From NCBI GenBank assembly GCA_016508695.1, contig VNKQ01000006.1:868001-932000 (forward strand): DNA of 64,000 bases. Reading direction: 5' to 3'. The notes under the pieces were generated by a model. The model was given only the letters and a program-made list of their open reading frames with translations. It ran no database searches and was not told where the DNA came from. Position numbers and translations under genes: made by a program. Shown piece by piece: positions 23,375 to 34,399 of the stretch (within the stretch, counting starts at the first letter, position 1; each line of letters starts with the position of its first letter). The stretch is from Hyphodiscus hymeniophilus (taxonomy: Eukaryota > Ascomycota > Leotiomycetes > Helotiales > Hyphodiscaceae).

Positions 23375-25211
23375 ATGTTTTACAACGGAGATTTGCAAAG
23401 CGGTATTGCGAAAGCTGTTCAACAATCAAAGCTTGTTGCTTGTTTTGTATGGGGTATTTTCCACCACGTTCCACGCAAACCTCGTGTGCTGACGATGTGT
23501 CCAGACGACAGCGAGGAGAGCAAGCTGTGGGAAAATGACTATCTTCAAGATGGAACTGTGAGCTTCATTTAGAAATTCTACCATTGATGAAGTTACTAAT
23601 GAATGATCACAGTTGAAATCCTCATTATCAAATCAGGCCGTTGTCCTCCGTCTTGTTGCAGGCTCTCAGGAAGCAGGTTACTTGGCAGCGATTTACCCGC
23701 TACCGAAGATCCCCACGCTCGTTATTATCAAGTAAGATTTCATGCTTTTCGTCCTTAGTTTCCCGGAATCATTCATCCTTCCGACTCATATTTGCATTAT
23801 TGTGAAACGCACTTTTCCATGTGTTCCCCCACTTCAGTCAGGTGTTTAAGCTTTGATGCCACGCGTCTTACGCTTCTGCGTTCGAGGGGTTGGCAAGTAG
23901 GCCTATGAAGTCAGGACATGCTACTGTTTATCAGCTATCTTCGTTCGTGACTCCAGTGCCGGATTCTTTCGGTTCCTTTCGCTTACATCTCATGTTCCAA
24001 ACTTTGAAGGTTGAGCTTTGCTGAGGGCCGTTATAGGGACGGTGACTTGAAAGAATACATTGCGTCTGGAGTTACCAAGGAGGAGTTCTTCAGACGCTTG
24101 AGTGTAATATTTCAAATATCGCCGTCATCAGGTACGTCTAGTAGCAATGCCATAGCCGCAGTGGCTACTCGAGAGAGCCAAACAGTTCGACCATCTCAAG
24201 CCCCGGCCCCCTCAGCCGATCCTGTAGCGAGCAGACAGCCAGAGTCGACTGACATTCAAGCCATGCTTGCTGAAAGAGCTTCCCGTCTAGAAGTTGACAA
24301 GAAAGAAAAAGAAGCCGCTGAGAAGGCTCAACGAAAAGCTGAAGCTAAAGCTCGTAAAGCCGCTCAGGAAGAAGGTCCCATCGATACGCAAAGGTCAGCA
24401 GACAGAAGTTACGCTTCGATGCAGAAGAAGCGTCAGCAGGATGCCAGAGCGGAACGCGAAAGAATCCTCAAGCGTGTGGAGGATGATAAAGCAGAGAGAA
24501 GAGAACGGGACGCTCGACGCAAAGCCGAAGCTAAGGCAATAGCGGATGCTGAGAAGGAAGGAAGAGAACCGGTAGCTTCAAGCGTGAGGGTTCCATCTAT
24601 GTCTGCTAATAAGACCACCCACTGCGCGCTGCAAATACGGTTATTTGATGGATCAACGATTCGCTCACGATTTCCATCCGATGGCTCACTCAGAGCGGAC
24701 GTTCGGCCTTGGATCGATGAGCAGCAAGCAGGAGATACTCCATACACCTTCAAACATGTTTTGTCACCACTTCCAAATAAGAATATATCAATTTCCGACG
24801 AGGAGCAGAGCCTATATTCCCAGGGGCTCGCTCCCAGTGCGACCCTAATCCTTGTTGCTGTTCAGGGCTATACTTCGGCATACGAAGGTTCAGGCGGAAT
24901 CGTATCCCGAGTCGCTTCTGGTGGTTATGGTCTAGTATCTTCGGGAGTAGGACTAATCACAGGAGTATTTGGGAGCCTCTTGGGCGGCAGTGGTGCTGCT
25001 CCAACTCAGGAGAGACCTGCTGATCCTGCGCTACCTACTACAAGCCCTGCCATCGATTTCCGTACCTTAAGAGACAGAGATGGTGATGATCAACAATTTT
25101 ATAATGGCAACGCTGCATGTCTCCCAAGTTCTGTTCCTTTCGCGAACAAGCTAACGAATTACGCAGCTCAACTTCGAACCAAGGAAGGATGACGATAAAA
25201 AAGAGGACTGA
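23375..25211 (+). CDS. UBX-domain protein, UBXN4-like (ERAD/p97 adaptor)
   Basis: Five exons, 23375-23453, 23505-23557, 23613-23731, 24037-25114 and 25167-25211, give 457 aa. The N-terminal thioredoxin-like UAS region starts MFYNGDLQSGIAKAVQQSK and has DDSEESKLWENDYLQD and YPLPKIPTLVIIKDGDL. A basic/acidic helix follows at about 165-265. The UBX fold is at about 276-357 (LQIRLFDGSTIRSRFPSD ... LAPSATLILVAV). A hydrophobic Gly/Val/Leu stretch near 370-400 resembles the membrane hairpin of UBXN4. UBX proteins recruit Cdc48/p97. Two points are less certain: the 305-bp third intron, whose acceptor (TTATAG) was chosen because it gives IKDGDLKEYIASGV, and the last intron, which must start with GC (GCATGT) to give the tail LNFEPRKDDDKKED. 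Confidence 0.87.
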
Positions 25212-25825
25212 TTTGCTTCATCTTGCGAAGACGTTGGAGAGCGGAAGTGAAGGCACTATTGTAACATTAGAGAGCAATACTTTCTTCTGTCCTCATTCAG
25301 TCTAACAACATCCCGGTTATTTACTGCTCATCGATAAAAAGAGTATAAGCCCTACAATGGGCTTGGTGGGCGTCACTCGTTTACTCCAATGCTTTGGAAT
25401 GCCAACAGCAGGCAACGAAATACCTAGGGCCTTGATTTGTATGCTCCATGTCCTCGGCCCTTAAAGAATGAGTCACATCGCAATGATTTTGATTTAAGCT
25501 CGGAGCTGGATCGGTCGTACTTGACTGAATGACTGGCGGCGCATAGATATTTGACTTCTTGATCATCCTCTGCTAGTAGTAACTAGCTACGCATCATTTC
25601 AAAACGCCGCTTCCGATGGCCCGACGGGGTATAACCGGGTTTACACAATACCATATTGCCTGCAAGACCTCTATTCAATGTAAAAATTAATTCACCAAAT
25701 TTCGAAGTGCAGCTGCTTAAGCATTGCGCACCCCTCCTTAATTTGTGACATTTGCCACGACCACACACACCAGTAACTCAGCGCTGCGCTGCACAGAAAT
25801 TGCTCAATGGTGAGGCTAAAGAGAT
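25212..25825. other. Convergent 3' flanks, about 610 bp
   Basis: Between the UBX gene stop and the telobox gene stop. Short featureless ORFs only. Confidence 0.45.
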
Positions 25826-27849
25826 TCACCCAAAGGATGTGTCAGAAGATGGCAAGTTCATTTGCTCATCGCTCACAAGCATGTTCAAAAAGCTGGGCAC
25901 TTGCGGCAGCGAATCTGAATTACTGGTGATAATGCTGTTAATATCCGTGAAGCTCGGCTTTTCCTTCACGGTAGAATCAATCCATGATTCGTCCATCAGA
26001 AGCCTCGAAATATCCATTTCTCCCACGTTGCTGGAGAATGGCGCCGTTATGCTTCCGGTGCTCCAATCGAAGGACTGGGTGAACGGCAGACCGTCCGTAG
26101 ATTCTACTGGTTGTTCGGGGAACGCCCCAAAATTATAATTTGACATTTGTGATTGTGTAAGGGAATTCGTCGAGGCTGGTCTGTCGACTTCGGATTCAGG
26201 GGAGATGATTTGCTGGATTCGTAGACCTTCCCGGTTGGAGGATGGTTGGAGAGTGGATGTTGGTTGACTCGACGGCGGATCCTCTTTGTCCCGTGATTCG
26301 GGTTTCTGAGCCTCCTTGTTGCTGTCTCTGAGTTCCTCGGATCGAAACTTGTCTGGAAACTTATTTCTAAATCTATCCCTGAGGTCGGTCGGTGTTCGGT
26401 TCTGTAGATGAAATCGAGGGTCCCTTGAAATCCGCGTCCACGAAGGCCCGTATATGTCATAGCCCATGAAAATTTCATGGTCGTCCTGTTCTGAGAATGG
26501 TTTCCTCTGACGACGTTGAGATTTCAGGAATGGCCTCTCAATCCCGAGCTGTGCGAGGTCTTCAAGCTTCTTCCGATGAGCTCGGCTTTTGCGCGACTTC
26601 GACAATGATCCGTCCTCGACGATGGTATTGGCGTTGCCCTCGTCGTCAATGGGAATGTTCTCCGCCATAAAACTGGAATCCGACTCTCCCGGATTCCGTA
26701 TTTTTCTGGCACCTTTGTCCACCGTTTGAGCATCACTCTTCCCATTCGAGCCATTCCCACGTAATTCAGCAGGGCAGCATGTTCTAAAGCGATCTTTCAA
26801 ATCGACTGCAGATCTCCCGTTAAACAGGAAGCTTGGATCCCCGAGTATGTCCGTCCAGCTTCCTACTCCATGCTTGCTCACGCCCAACAACAGGTTGTTC
26901 GTCTCCTCTTCCGTCCACTTCTTCCTAGTCTTGACGTTCTTCTTGGTGGCATGTTTGCATCCTGGCCTCTTCTTTCCCGCTGGTGCTGGAGATCTATCCT
27001 GTCTTGAGGTGTCCAGCTCTGTTAACTTTGGGGGTACAGTATTCAAGCTGTTTCTGCCGTGGCTATCGTGGAAAGAGCTTGACGCTATTGGAGGGAATAG
27101 AGCAGCTTGCGGTGGAGGTTCGAAAAGGCCGATAATAATAGGAGGAACAACTTGTTTCGCAGCCTTTTGCTTCTTGGGCGGTTGTGGCAGCTGCACAAAA
27201 TCATCCTTGCTACTTTCCACAATGGTGCGCTTTTTGGGTTTTGACGCAACAGTGTGCTCATCGTCAACGTCTAAAATCTTGCGTAGTGATTGTGGGGACG
27301 AGTTTCCCAGTGTACGATCGGCAACACGCTTTTCCGGCTCGTTGATCTTGCTCTCATCTTCATCGAGGCTAGAAACCAAGGTGGGATGCTGCGATGTCAG
27401 CTGCGAATTCGTCGAGGGCTTCCCATTGCGTTTGCTTGCATCTGGCTCGAGTAGCAAAGGCCGCCCGGAAGCCTTCAAGATGTTTGGATCATGGAGAGGA
27501 GGAAGATCAAGAGATGGTGAAGTGGCAATCGAATAGGGATCGGATGTGACGTCTGTATTGAGCAGCGCTATGAGCCGGGGCTCAATAGTCGTGTACATAA
27601 TCTGCGGATGATCATGGCGAGAAGTCGACTTGATGAAGTCGTACTCACAACCAGCTGCCTCCGGGTGGGAGGGTCGAGAGTCCGTGGTCTGTTGTGGTGT
27701 ACTCGAATAATGAGGGGTGTGGTACAGTACTGTAGTGATTGGATTAGGATTTGTATTCGTATTTGTGTTTGTGTTTGCGTCTGGGGGTTGTTGGTGGTGG
27801 CATCGTCCGGGGTATCTAGTGGGGAGCTTCCACCACTGGTGCCACTCAT
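25826..27849 (-). CDS. Telobox Myb protein with two Myb/SANT domains (Teb1/Tay1-like)
   Basis: Two exons, 27849-27649 and 27601-25826, give 658 aa. The large exon alone would give 590 aa from ATG 27598. The first exon is preferred because a clean GTGAGT donor and CAG acceptor keep the frame (RRQLV/IMYTTIEPR). Numbered from 27598, Myb 1 lies at about 222-274 (KKWTEEETNNLLLGV, GSWTDILGD, VDLKDRFRTCCP) and Myb 2 at about 361-418 (KPFSEQDDHEIFMGYD, PSWTRISRDP, TDLRDRFRNKFP). VDLKDRFR and TDLRDRFR are telobox signatures of proteins that bind TTAGGG-like DNA. Two-Myb fungal relatives (S. pombe Teb1, Yarrowia Tay1) bind telomeric repeats or act as transcription factors. The rest is low-complexity. 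Confidence 0.8.
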
Positions 27850-28300
27850 AAGGTAGCTTAGGTAAGGTACAGTACAGTACTGTAACATCAGCGGGCCACG
27901 GCCCTGGGGCTCGGTTCTAAGGCATATTCTAACGAGGACTGCTCGACTGAGATCTCCTTCTTCTCATCCCCTTCCACCCCTCCTTCTCGTTCTCCTTCCC
28001 CATTCCCACCAAGCCAGTCTACAATTCTACTGAGTAGAGAGCTACAAGTAGACCTCCGCAGTCAGTAGACCCGAACTCAACATTCAACTTCCCTCTCCTT
28101 CTTCTACCCCACGAAGCCAGTTCCACTCCATATCATCAATCATTCAACCTTGTCTACCTGGTAGAACCTACCGCTACGAGGTTTCACCACACTCCTCCTT
28201 CCGCTCCAACTAAACCAGTCCATTCAGTGCAGAATACCTAATCCATCAACAACCTCTGGCGCCGATTGCCTGCGATACATGCGATACACCTCGTGCAAAC
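27850..28300. promoter_or_regulatory. Divergent intergenic region with pyrimidine-rich leader
   Basis: About 450 bp. From 27,946 to 28,020 and again near 28,090-28,110 the plus strand is strongly CT-rich (CTCCTTCTTCTC...), as is common just upstream of fungal transcription starts. Serves the telobox gene and the DUF7704-type gene. Confidence 0.5.
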
Positions 28301-28873
28301 ATGACCTCAATCCTACCTACTATCCCCAGGCTGGTTTTCACCGTCTTGGAGCCAATCTCACTGTCAGTCGCACCTACCATTCAAATGAAGGCCCGGTCTA
28401 ATCAAGATCAGCGTTGCCGGAGCTGTCGCCCCTTTCATATCTCCAGAGTGGTTCGTCTCAGAACAGATTGCCTTATCTCCACTTGAGTCCATTACCCCAA
28501 ATACAAGGATGGTTGCACTTCAGCTAGGGAATATATATCTCCTCCTCGCCATGGTCGGAATCGCGGTCTTGTATACCACTACTGAATGCAGGGTCGTCCG
28601 GAATTATGTCATTGCTCTCTGGGCAGCAGATATCGGCCATGTTGCTATCACGTGCTATGTCATGGAGTATGAGAGGATGATTGACGTAGCGAATTGGAAT
28701 GCTATGACTTGGGGAAATATTGGAGCTACTGTAAACCTTTCAACATTGATTCAGGAATCCCGACTGACAATCGAGCCCAGGTTGTTCTCTTTTCTGTCCG
28801 GACAGCTTACTTGCTCGGTGTCTTTGGACCAGACAGATTGCCAGCTATGGGTAAGGTAAAGAAAGGCCAGTAA
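28301..28873 (+). CDS. Small multi-pass membrane protein, DUF7704-type
   Basis: Three exons, 28301-28362, 28412-28730 and 28781-28873, give 157 aa. About four hydrophobic segments: LVFTVLEPISLVAGAVAPFI, LGNIYLLLAMVGIAVLY, VIALWAADIGHVAITCYV and VVLFSVRTAYLLGVFG. Other family-like features are IPRLVFTVLEP, FISPEWF, LQLGNIYLL, WAADIGH and the short basic tail GKVKKGQ. This is the layout of a common fungal family of unknown function. The junctions are short-intron GT-AG with TCTAATC and GACTGAC branches, and phases close. Confidence 0.82.
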
Positions 28874-29852
28874 GGATCGTCTTGACGATGTAGATGATGG
28901 ATTGGTTGCACGTTCTTCTCCAATGTTCTCTCAACTTGACTTGTCTTGGTATGGCTTGTCAACTTTATGAAAAAGACCTAACTCCGATCATGGGCTGTCA
29001 GTTCGGTACCGTGTGCACCATGTAATGCCGCGCCATCTTCTCGCAGTCTCCAGTCTTTGATATTTGCCGGTTATCAATATCTCTCAGCATGCTTCTTTCT
29101 GGCTAGTATGACGAGGAATTGCACGTTGTTTCATTTTTCTTCCTCGTTCGTAGCCTCCTGCCCAATGATGTCAAACCTATGTCTTTACCAACTCCACATT
29201 CGTCTTTGAGTTGAAGCTCCAATAGATCTTTCCTCTGAGCCCTTTGACCATGTGTTGGTGCGATTTTTCTCGCAGCCTCTGCTAGTGACGCAGCAGAACA
29301 CGTTGTTGTAAGATCGGATAAAGTGCGAGAGATGAGGAGTAGTTCTCATATCCTTTTCAAAGGAGAAGACAGTCAAATTTACAGCGTTGATGACGGTCCC
29401 TCCACCGGTTCAGTGATAATTGAGCATATTGGAAGTACTTATATGGATTGCGGCAGTTTATCATGTTACTACCGTCTTATGGTTCCACTGTTTTGTAGTT
29501 AGCCATGAAGACTTAAAACGCGTGGAAAATTGAACTCCTGCAGCAATCACGGGTATTTCTCGAAAGGTTGCCGTTCTAGACCCAGCTTTGCCTTGGATAT
29601 TGAGCCATTGTAATTCAAGTAATACATGAAGAATCAGGCCGCTATTCGTTTAACGAATCAGAGGGCTGAACGGGGTGAAGTCTGACTCCGCCCGTACCTA
29701 CGGAGCCAATTTCAGCCCGATCCCGACGTCCACGATATAAGTTCCATCTTTTGGTTCTCCCTTCTTTCTCTCCCGTCTTCCATTCAATTGATATACCTAG
29801 TAAGCATCAGTTCACGCAAGTGCTATCCTTCAAATACCAACACAATTCAAAT
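28874..29852. other. Intergenic, about 980 bp
   Basis: No supported gene, RNA or repeat. Holds the 3' flank of the DUF7704-type gene and the promoter of the next gene. An in-frame ATG at 29751 would add 34 residues to that gene but lacks family character. Confidence 0.45.
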
Positions 29853-30770
29853 ATGTCGCAAAAGGAAACAGAAGCAAGGAGCGCTGCTGCGGACGTCCAA
29901 GAACGCAACACTACCAACCTGCCTACCTATTCTGCTAGAAACATAGATGGACCAACAGCGGCATCGCCTTTTGATTTCCCTTCTGAGCCACCCCCAGCTT
30001 TTACTTCAATCTCCCCGTCAGCACCATCATTGCCATCATCATCGACACCGACAGCAAGACCCCCCCGCTTCCAGCGACCTATCGCAATTCCACAGATCAC
30101 ACCAGATAAGACGGCACCATTCCTACGGGCCTATGCACCACCGCTTCTGCAACATGGAATTACACCTGAGTCCTGGCACGCTTTTTTAACCACCATGTCA
30201 GCTTTTTTAGCCGCCAAAGTATCGCAGCAAGCGCTTGCTCACGCAGCTACCATAGGCCGCCATATGACCAACGTTCCGAAGCGCTTCGGCCAAGGCACTG
30301 CTGATCATGTGAAATCGGTTGGGCACAATATCCGTGATTCTGCCAAGGACGGTAATTACGTCGGCGCAGCGATGGGTGCAGTGGGTGGCGCCATCACCCT
30401 GCCTGTTGGGACCGCCTTTCGAGCAGTAGGCAGCGTACTAAGCTTACCTGCTACAGCCATTGGTGCTGTCGCCCGCAAACCACAGACACCAAGGGAGCGA
30501 GCAAACACATATGCGAGTGCTGCAAATGAGAAGTGGCTGGGCGTGAGAGGGCTACGAGTGCAACTCGTGGATGTAGAGGAGCTGGCGAGAATTGCTGGAT
30601 TACCGCCCACAAGGCTGATAGGACTTGCACGCGATTCTATAGACCGCAGTGCGGCAGGCCAAATACAGGCACTGGATGGGTATATCAACGAACTGGAGGT
30701 CTTTACAGGGACCAAGCTAGAGTTGGGAGCAACTACTTTGTGGTTAATAGTCTTTCAAGATAGCAAGTAA
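29853..30770 (+). CDS. Glycine-zipper protein of unknown function
   Basis: Single exon, 305 aa, start MSQKETEARS in an A-rich context. Residues about 40-90 are Ser/Pro-rich. A folded region starts IAIPQITPDKTAPFLRAYAPPLL. An Ala-rich helix follows (FLAAKVSQQALAHAA), then a Gly/Ala zipper of about 45 residues (YVGAAMGAVGGAITLPVG ... LPATAIGAVA) and a C-terminal domain with WLGVRGLRVQLVDVEELARIAG. I do not recognise a named family; glycine zippers suggest membrane association. It is the last intact gene before the AT-rich block, which starts within a few tens of bases of the stop. Confidence 0.7.
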   Translation: MSQKETEARSAAADVQERNTTNLPTYSARNIDGPTAASPFDFPSEPPPAFTSISPSAPSLPSSSTPTARPPRFQRPIAIPQITPDKTAPFLRAYAPPLLQHGITPESWHAFLTTMSAFLAAKVSQQALAHAATIGRHMTNVPKRFGQGTADHVKSVGHNIRDSAKDGNYVGAAMGAVGGAITLPVGTAFRAVGSVLSLPATAIGAVARKPQTPRERANTYASAANEKWLGVRGLRVQLVDVEELARIAGLPPTRLIGLARDSIDRSAAGQIQALDGYINELEVFTGTKLELGATTLWLIVFQDSK

Positions 30771-31675
30771 TAATCGTCGACTTACTTGCAGGTTTACTTT
30801 ACTGCAATTCTTATTGAATATTATTATATAACAAAGTATAATTTTATTTGAGACTCATTACTTTATATATAATTAAGTAGGGGGGGTACGACTTAACGCC
30901 TGTACGTGGCATCCCCTACGAACCTCCAGCAGGTTCGACACGCTTGCGACCGTGTCGATACTGTCTGTAGAGCGAAGACTGAGTTAAGAATTGACGCCAA
31001 TAGGGACCTTCTCTTATTTTGCACGCATATCCCAATGAAAACCGACGCGCTAGTAGACGACAAGATACGCGGGTATACCGATTATATATCAATTCGAATA
31101 TATGTTTATACAAGAGATTTGCTAGTTTAGGGGTCGATATGAGGGCTTATATACGTTTATAACGTGTGTTTGAGACGCGCATCCCTAGCAATAGAGACGA
31201 ATATATAGGAAGGGGCCCCTAATAGTAGACTTAGATAGGGGGAGGTAGAGAGAGGGACGAGAGATTAAGAGAGAGTATACTCGCTATACGCTACTCTGCG
31301 AGACTTGCTTTACTTGGAAGATAGTAAATATACTCGCGATAACCTTTCAATAAGGCATGCGATTATATAATAGATCTAGAAATTTAGTTACGAGGCGCGT
31401 CGAGTGTTAGGGAGGAGGAAAGCTTTCTATTTTAGATATAGCGAATACGACGCCGATATATACGGTATAACAAGATAGGGAGGAGTAAATAAGAACATCT
31501 CCTACTTATCTAAGGCTAGGTAAAGCTTGTAATAGGGGTCTTGTCTAATAGTAGCTTAGAGGCATTAAGACAAGAGACAGCATGTCGAGCCTCCCTATAA
31601 CTTCTTAGGGGCGCTTAGCTAAGGGTTTAATCCCTAGTTAATACCTGATCGATACCTAATTAAGCTAGATTCAAG

Positions 31676-31862
31676 GTTCCAATCCGGTTCCGATCCGGTT
31701 CCGATCCGGTTCTGACATGGTTCCGAACTAGTTCCGATCCGGTTTTATACTAATTAACAATTAAGCCTATTCTAGTTTAAGTCAGAACTAGATCGGAGCT
31801 AGTTCGGAACCGGATCGGAACCCTATTGGAACCCTGTCGGAACCGGATTAGAACCGGTTCGG
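31676..31862. repeat. Word array around GGTTCCGATCC, both orientations
   Basis: About five degenerate copies of an 11-12-nt word near GGTTCCGATCC are followed, after a short spacer, by about seven copies in the opposite sense (GGAACCGGATCGGAACC). The whole can fold as a long imperfect hairpin. A second copy lies at about 62,140-62,335. Confidence 0.8.
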
Positions 31863-31929
31863 AATTAGTTCAAAATTTAATAATATAAAGATCCTTATTA
31901 ATAGTGCTTAGTTAGCCGGCTGCACCTCG

Positions 31930-32118
31930 GCTAAACACCGGATAGCCCGGGTAAAGTCAGGGTAACTCGGGTAAAGTCCGGGTAAACTTCGACCTAAAGA
32001 TCAAGGTTTCGCTTAAAAAATAAGGTTTAAGGACTTCGCTTAGGCTTTAACTCGCTTAATATTAACGCTAAAAGGTTAAAAATAGCAAAGTCACGTGACT
32101 TATGCCGACATTATTATA
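31930..32118. repeat. Element copy with CCGGGTAAA words and a TCACGTGA site
   Basis: Several copies of CGGGTAAA(G/C) occur at 31,945-32,000, then a shared stretch with CTCGCTTAATAT and TCACGTGA at 32091. An inverted copy lies at about 32,632-32,850 with the same order of parts. Confidence 0.7.
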
Positions 32119-32205
32119 GGGGCGGCTACTACTCGCTTAATGCTTAGTGTTATTAATAGGGAAAAGTACTTGAGTAAAAATAAAAATTGACTAGCCTAGT
32201 CCTAA

Positions 32206-32370
32206 TTAGGCTTAAGCTAGGTTTGAGTCAGGTTTGAGTTTTAGGTTGAACCGATTTATCACTAATTTGCGTAAAAGTTAAACCTAGGTTGAAAAAAGTT
32301 TGAACCCGGTTTGAGAAAAAGTTGAACCCGGTTTGAACTCGATTTAACTAAAGTTTGAACCCGACTTAAA
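32206..32370. repeat. Word array around GGTTTGAACCC
   Basis: Multiple degenerate GTTTGAACCCG words. A clearly inverted copy is at about 33,690-33,860, and a more decayed relative is at about 32,885-33,050. Confidence 0.75.
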
Positions 32371-32631
32371 ATCGACTTGATCACTACTAGTAGTCTTAAT
32401 ATTCTTACACAAGCGCAAATTTATTATACGTATTATAATATAGATAATTAATAAGGATTAGTGGAGTTGAAGTAGCCGGGAGTAGAGTTGAAATAGCTTA
32501 ACCATTAATTAGGTATCAATCAGGTATTAACTGGGGATTAAACCCTTTGCTAAGCGCCCCTAATTAATAGGTTTTTTTAATGTAAGTTCTTTTCCCTATT
32601 AATAGTATAAAGAATTAAACGAGTAATAGCC

Positions 32632-32850
32632 GCCCACATAATAACATCGGCCTATAACACGTGATTCTACTATTTTTCACTTTTTGGCGTGGATATTAAG
32701 CGAGCTAAAGCTTAAGCGAATCTTATAAACTCTAAATTTTTAAGTGAAACCTTACTTTAAGCCTAGAAGCTACCCGAAGTATAGCCGACGCTTACCTGGA
32801 GTACCTGAAGTTTACCCGGTTTACCCGAAATTTAGCCGAAATTTATCCCG
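32632..32850. repeat. Inverted copy of the CCGGGTAAA element
   Basis: Reverse complement of the 31,930-32,118 copy in the order of its parts: the CACGTGA site near 32658, then TTAAGCGAGC, then TTTACCCGG words to 32,830. Confidence 0.7.
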
Positions 32851-33057
32851 CCACCAGCGCTGATTAAGTATTATTAATAAGTGACTTTATAAGACTAGGT
32901 TTAAACTAAGCTTAACTTTTTACTTAAAAGCCAACTCTAATTCAAACTAAACCAAACTCGAGCTTATACAGGATTTAAACTTTTTAAAAAACTCAAACCT
33001 ACTAAGTAATTCAAGCCTTTTTTAAATCGGGTTTAAGCTCGATTTAATCACTAAGCG

Positions 33058-33140
33058 TTCCGCCTATAAGTAGTAACAATATTATATCTGGATCTCTAAA
33101 TCCATTTATTAGTCCCCTTATAAATAACATAAGCGATAAT
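33058..33140. repeat. About 80-bp sequence with an inverted copy at 62,908-62,990
   Basis: Contains ATCTGGATCTCTAAATCC and TTAGTCCCCTTATAAATAAC; the right-hand copy reads the reverse complement with a few differences. Most differences make this left copy richer in A and T. Confidence 0.8.
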
Positions 33141-33179
33141 AGTCATATATACCTTACGGCCGTTATATGAGTGCTTAAC

Positions 33180-33340
33180 ACCTAATTAAGTAAGGCTCAA
33201 GTAAGGCTTAATACTAGAGTTGAGACAAGCTCGAGCTAGGCTCTAGTAAGGCTCCAGTAGGGCTCAACCCTAATTCCCGTAATAACTCCCGAGTAGGGCT
33301 CAAGCCGGTTTAAGGCTCGAATTAGCTTAAGCCTATACTT
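33180..33340. repeat. Word array around AGGCTC(A/G)AG
   Basis: Repeated GGCTCAAG/GGCTCGAG/GGCTCTAG words in one sense, with GAGCCTAG-type words in the other. A related array lies at about 33,905-34,055 (GAGCCTAGCTC, GGAGCCGCTTAGAGC). Confidence 0.65.
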
Positions 33341-33434
33341 AATTTTTATTTTTATTTTTTTCATTTTTAATACTAAGCTTTAAGTTATAGTTTAATAAGA
33401 GACTACTTAGGGGCCCACTGCTAAGTGTTTGACC

Positions 33435-33600
33435 AGGGCTGGCCATGTTTAGTTTAGGTCTAAACTATATATTATATAAAAGTTAGGGTTTAACCCTAGT
33501 TAACCCGGGTTGACCCGGGTTAACCAAGTTTAACTAGGCTAGCACTAGTTTAACAAAGATTAAGAGTAAGCTTAGTTTTAGTTTAATTAGTGTTTGTAGT
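33435..33600. repeat. Word array around GTTAACCCGGGTT
   Basis: GGGTTTAACCC, GTTAACCCGGGTTGACCCGGG and similar palindromic words, followed at 33607 by TCACGTGA. Confidence 0.6.
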
Positions 33601-34115
33601 TATAAGTCACGTGACCTAGAAAATTACGTGATTTTTCTTAAAACTTAGTTTTCAAGTTGTATTATTAGTTACTTATTGGTTATAGGCTTAGTAATTAAAT
33701 CGAGTTTAAACTAAACCTAACCTAGGTTCAAACTAGGTTCAAACTTTTCTCAAACCGGGTTTAAACTTTTTTTAAACTAGGTTTAACTTATATTCAAATC
33801 AGTGATAAATCGGTTCAGCCTAGAACTCAAACCTAACTCAGACCCGACTTAAGCCTACTTAGGGGCGTATATGCGAGAGCTCGAAACCGGGTCACGTGAC
33901 ACTCTATACCTAATTGAGCCTAGCTCTAAACTCGAGCCAGGGTTAATTAAGGCTCAAATAGGCTCTAAGTGGCTCGGAGCCGCTTAGAGCTAGTTTGGAG
34001 CTAGTTCCGAATTAAATCGGAGCCGGTTCCGAACCGACTTAAGCTAGGTTTAAGTTAATTTCCCTAGTTATACTTAAAATTTAAATTTAGTTAGTTTCTT
34101 TTTTTTTGATTCGAG

Positions 34116-34135
34116 TTTTTTTTTTTTTTTTTTTT
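34116..34135 (+). repeat. T20 homopolymer
   Basis: Run of 20 T bases directly before the left arm of an inverted-repeat element. Confidence 0.9.
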
Positions 34136-34399
34136 ATATTATTCGCTTATTTTAGACGCCAAAAATATAAAAACTAATTTTTTGTATTAGTAATCTATAA
34201 ACGTACTAAATTAGTACTAAATCGTACCTTCCTAATTTGGATTTTTCAATCAATAGTACTTTCCTTATTTGTAAAAGTTTTTTTAAAAAAAAACTCGCTA
34301 AGGCTCTAAGTTTTTGATTAATAACGCTAAAAATAAAATAAGCGAAGATTTAGTCGATTAAGCGAACTTTTATATGCGAGTCACTAGCGCACTCTTATA

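Larger units (their letters stand above)
31606..32562. mobile_element. Candidate inverted-terminal-repeat element (TAGGGGCGC ends)
   Basis: Begins TAGGGGCGCTTAGCTAAGGG. An inverted, diverged copy of the first ~60 bp ends at 32562 (...GCTAAGCGCCCCTA). Another copy of the same terminus, again inverted, ends at 62405. No clear target duplication was found, so the two ends could belong to different copies. The interior holds word arrays described separately. Confidence 0.5.

Noticed and set aside
24014..24036. Continuing the UBX frame from the GTTGAGC acceptor (LSFAEGRYRDGDL) instead of TTATAG
   Set aside because: Both keep the frame, but TTATAG gives IIKDGDLKEYIASGV, the more family-like join; transcript data would decide.
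26847..27536. 229-codon plus-strand ORF with a hydrophobic look
   Set aside because: Antisense of the telobox Myb gene, whose own frame shows two Myb domains.
30906..31130. 74-codon ORF at the start of the AT-rich block
   Set aside because: Lies in partly decayed sequence, without a partner exon or motif.
31676..31862. CRISPR-like repeat array
   Set aside because: Words are contiguous, degenerate and inverted, without unique spacers, and the host is a fungus.
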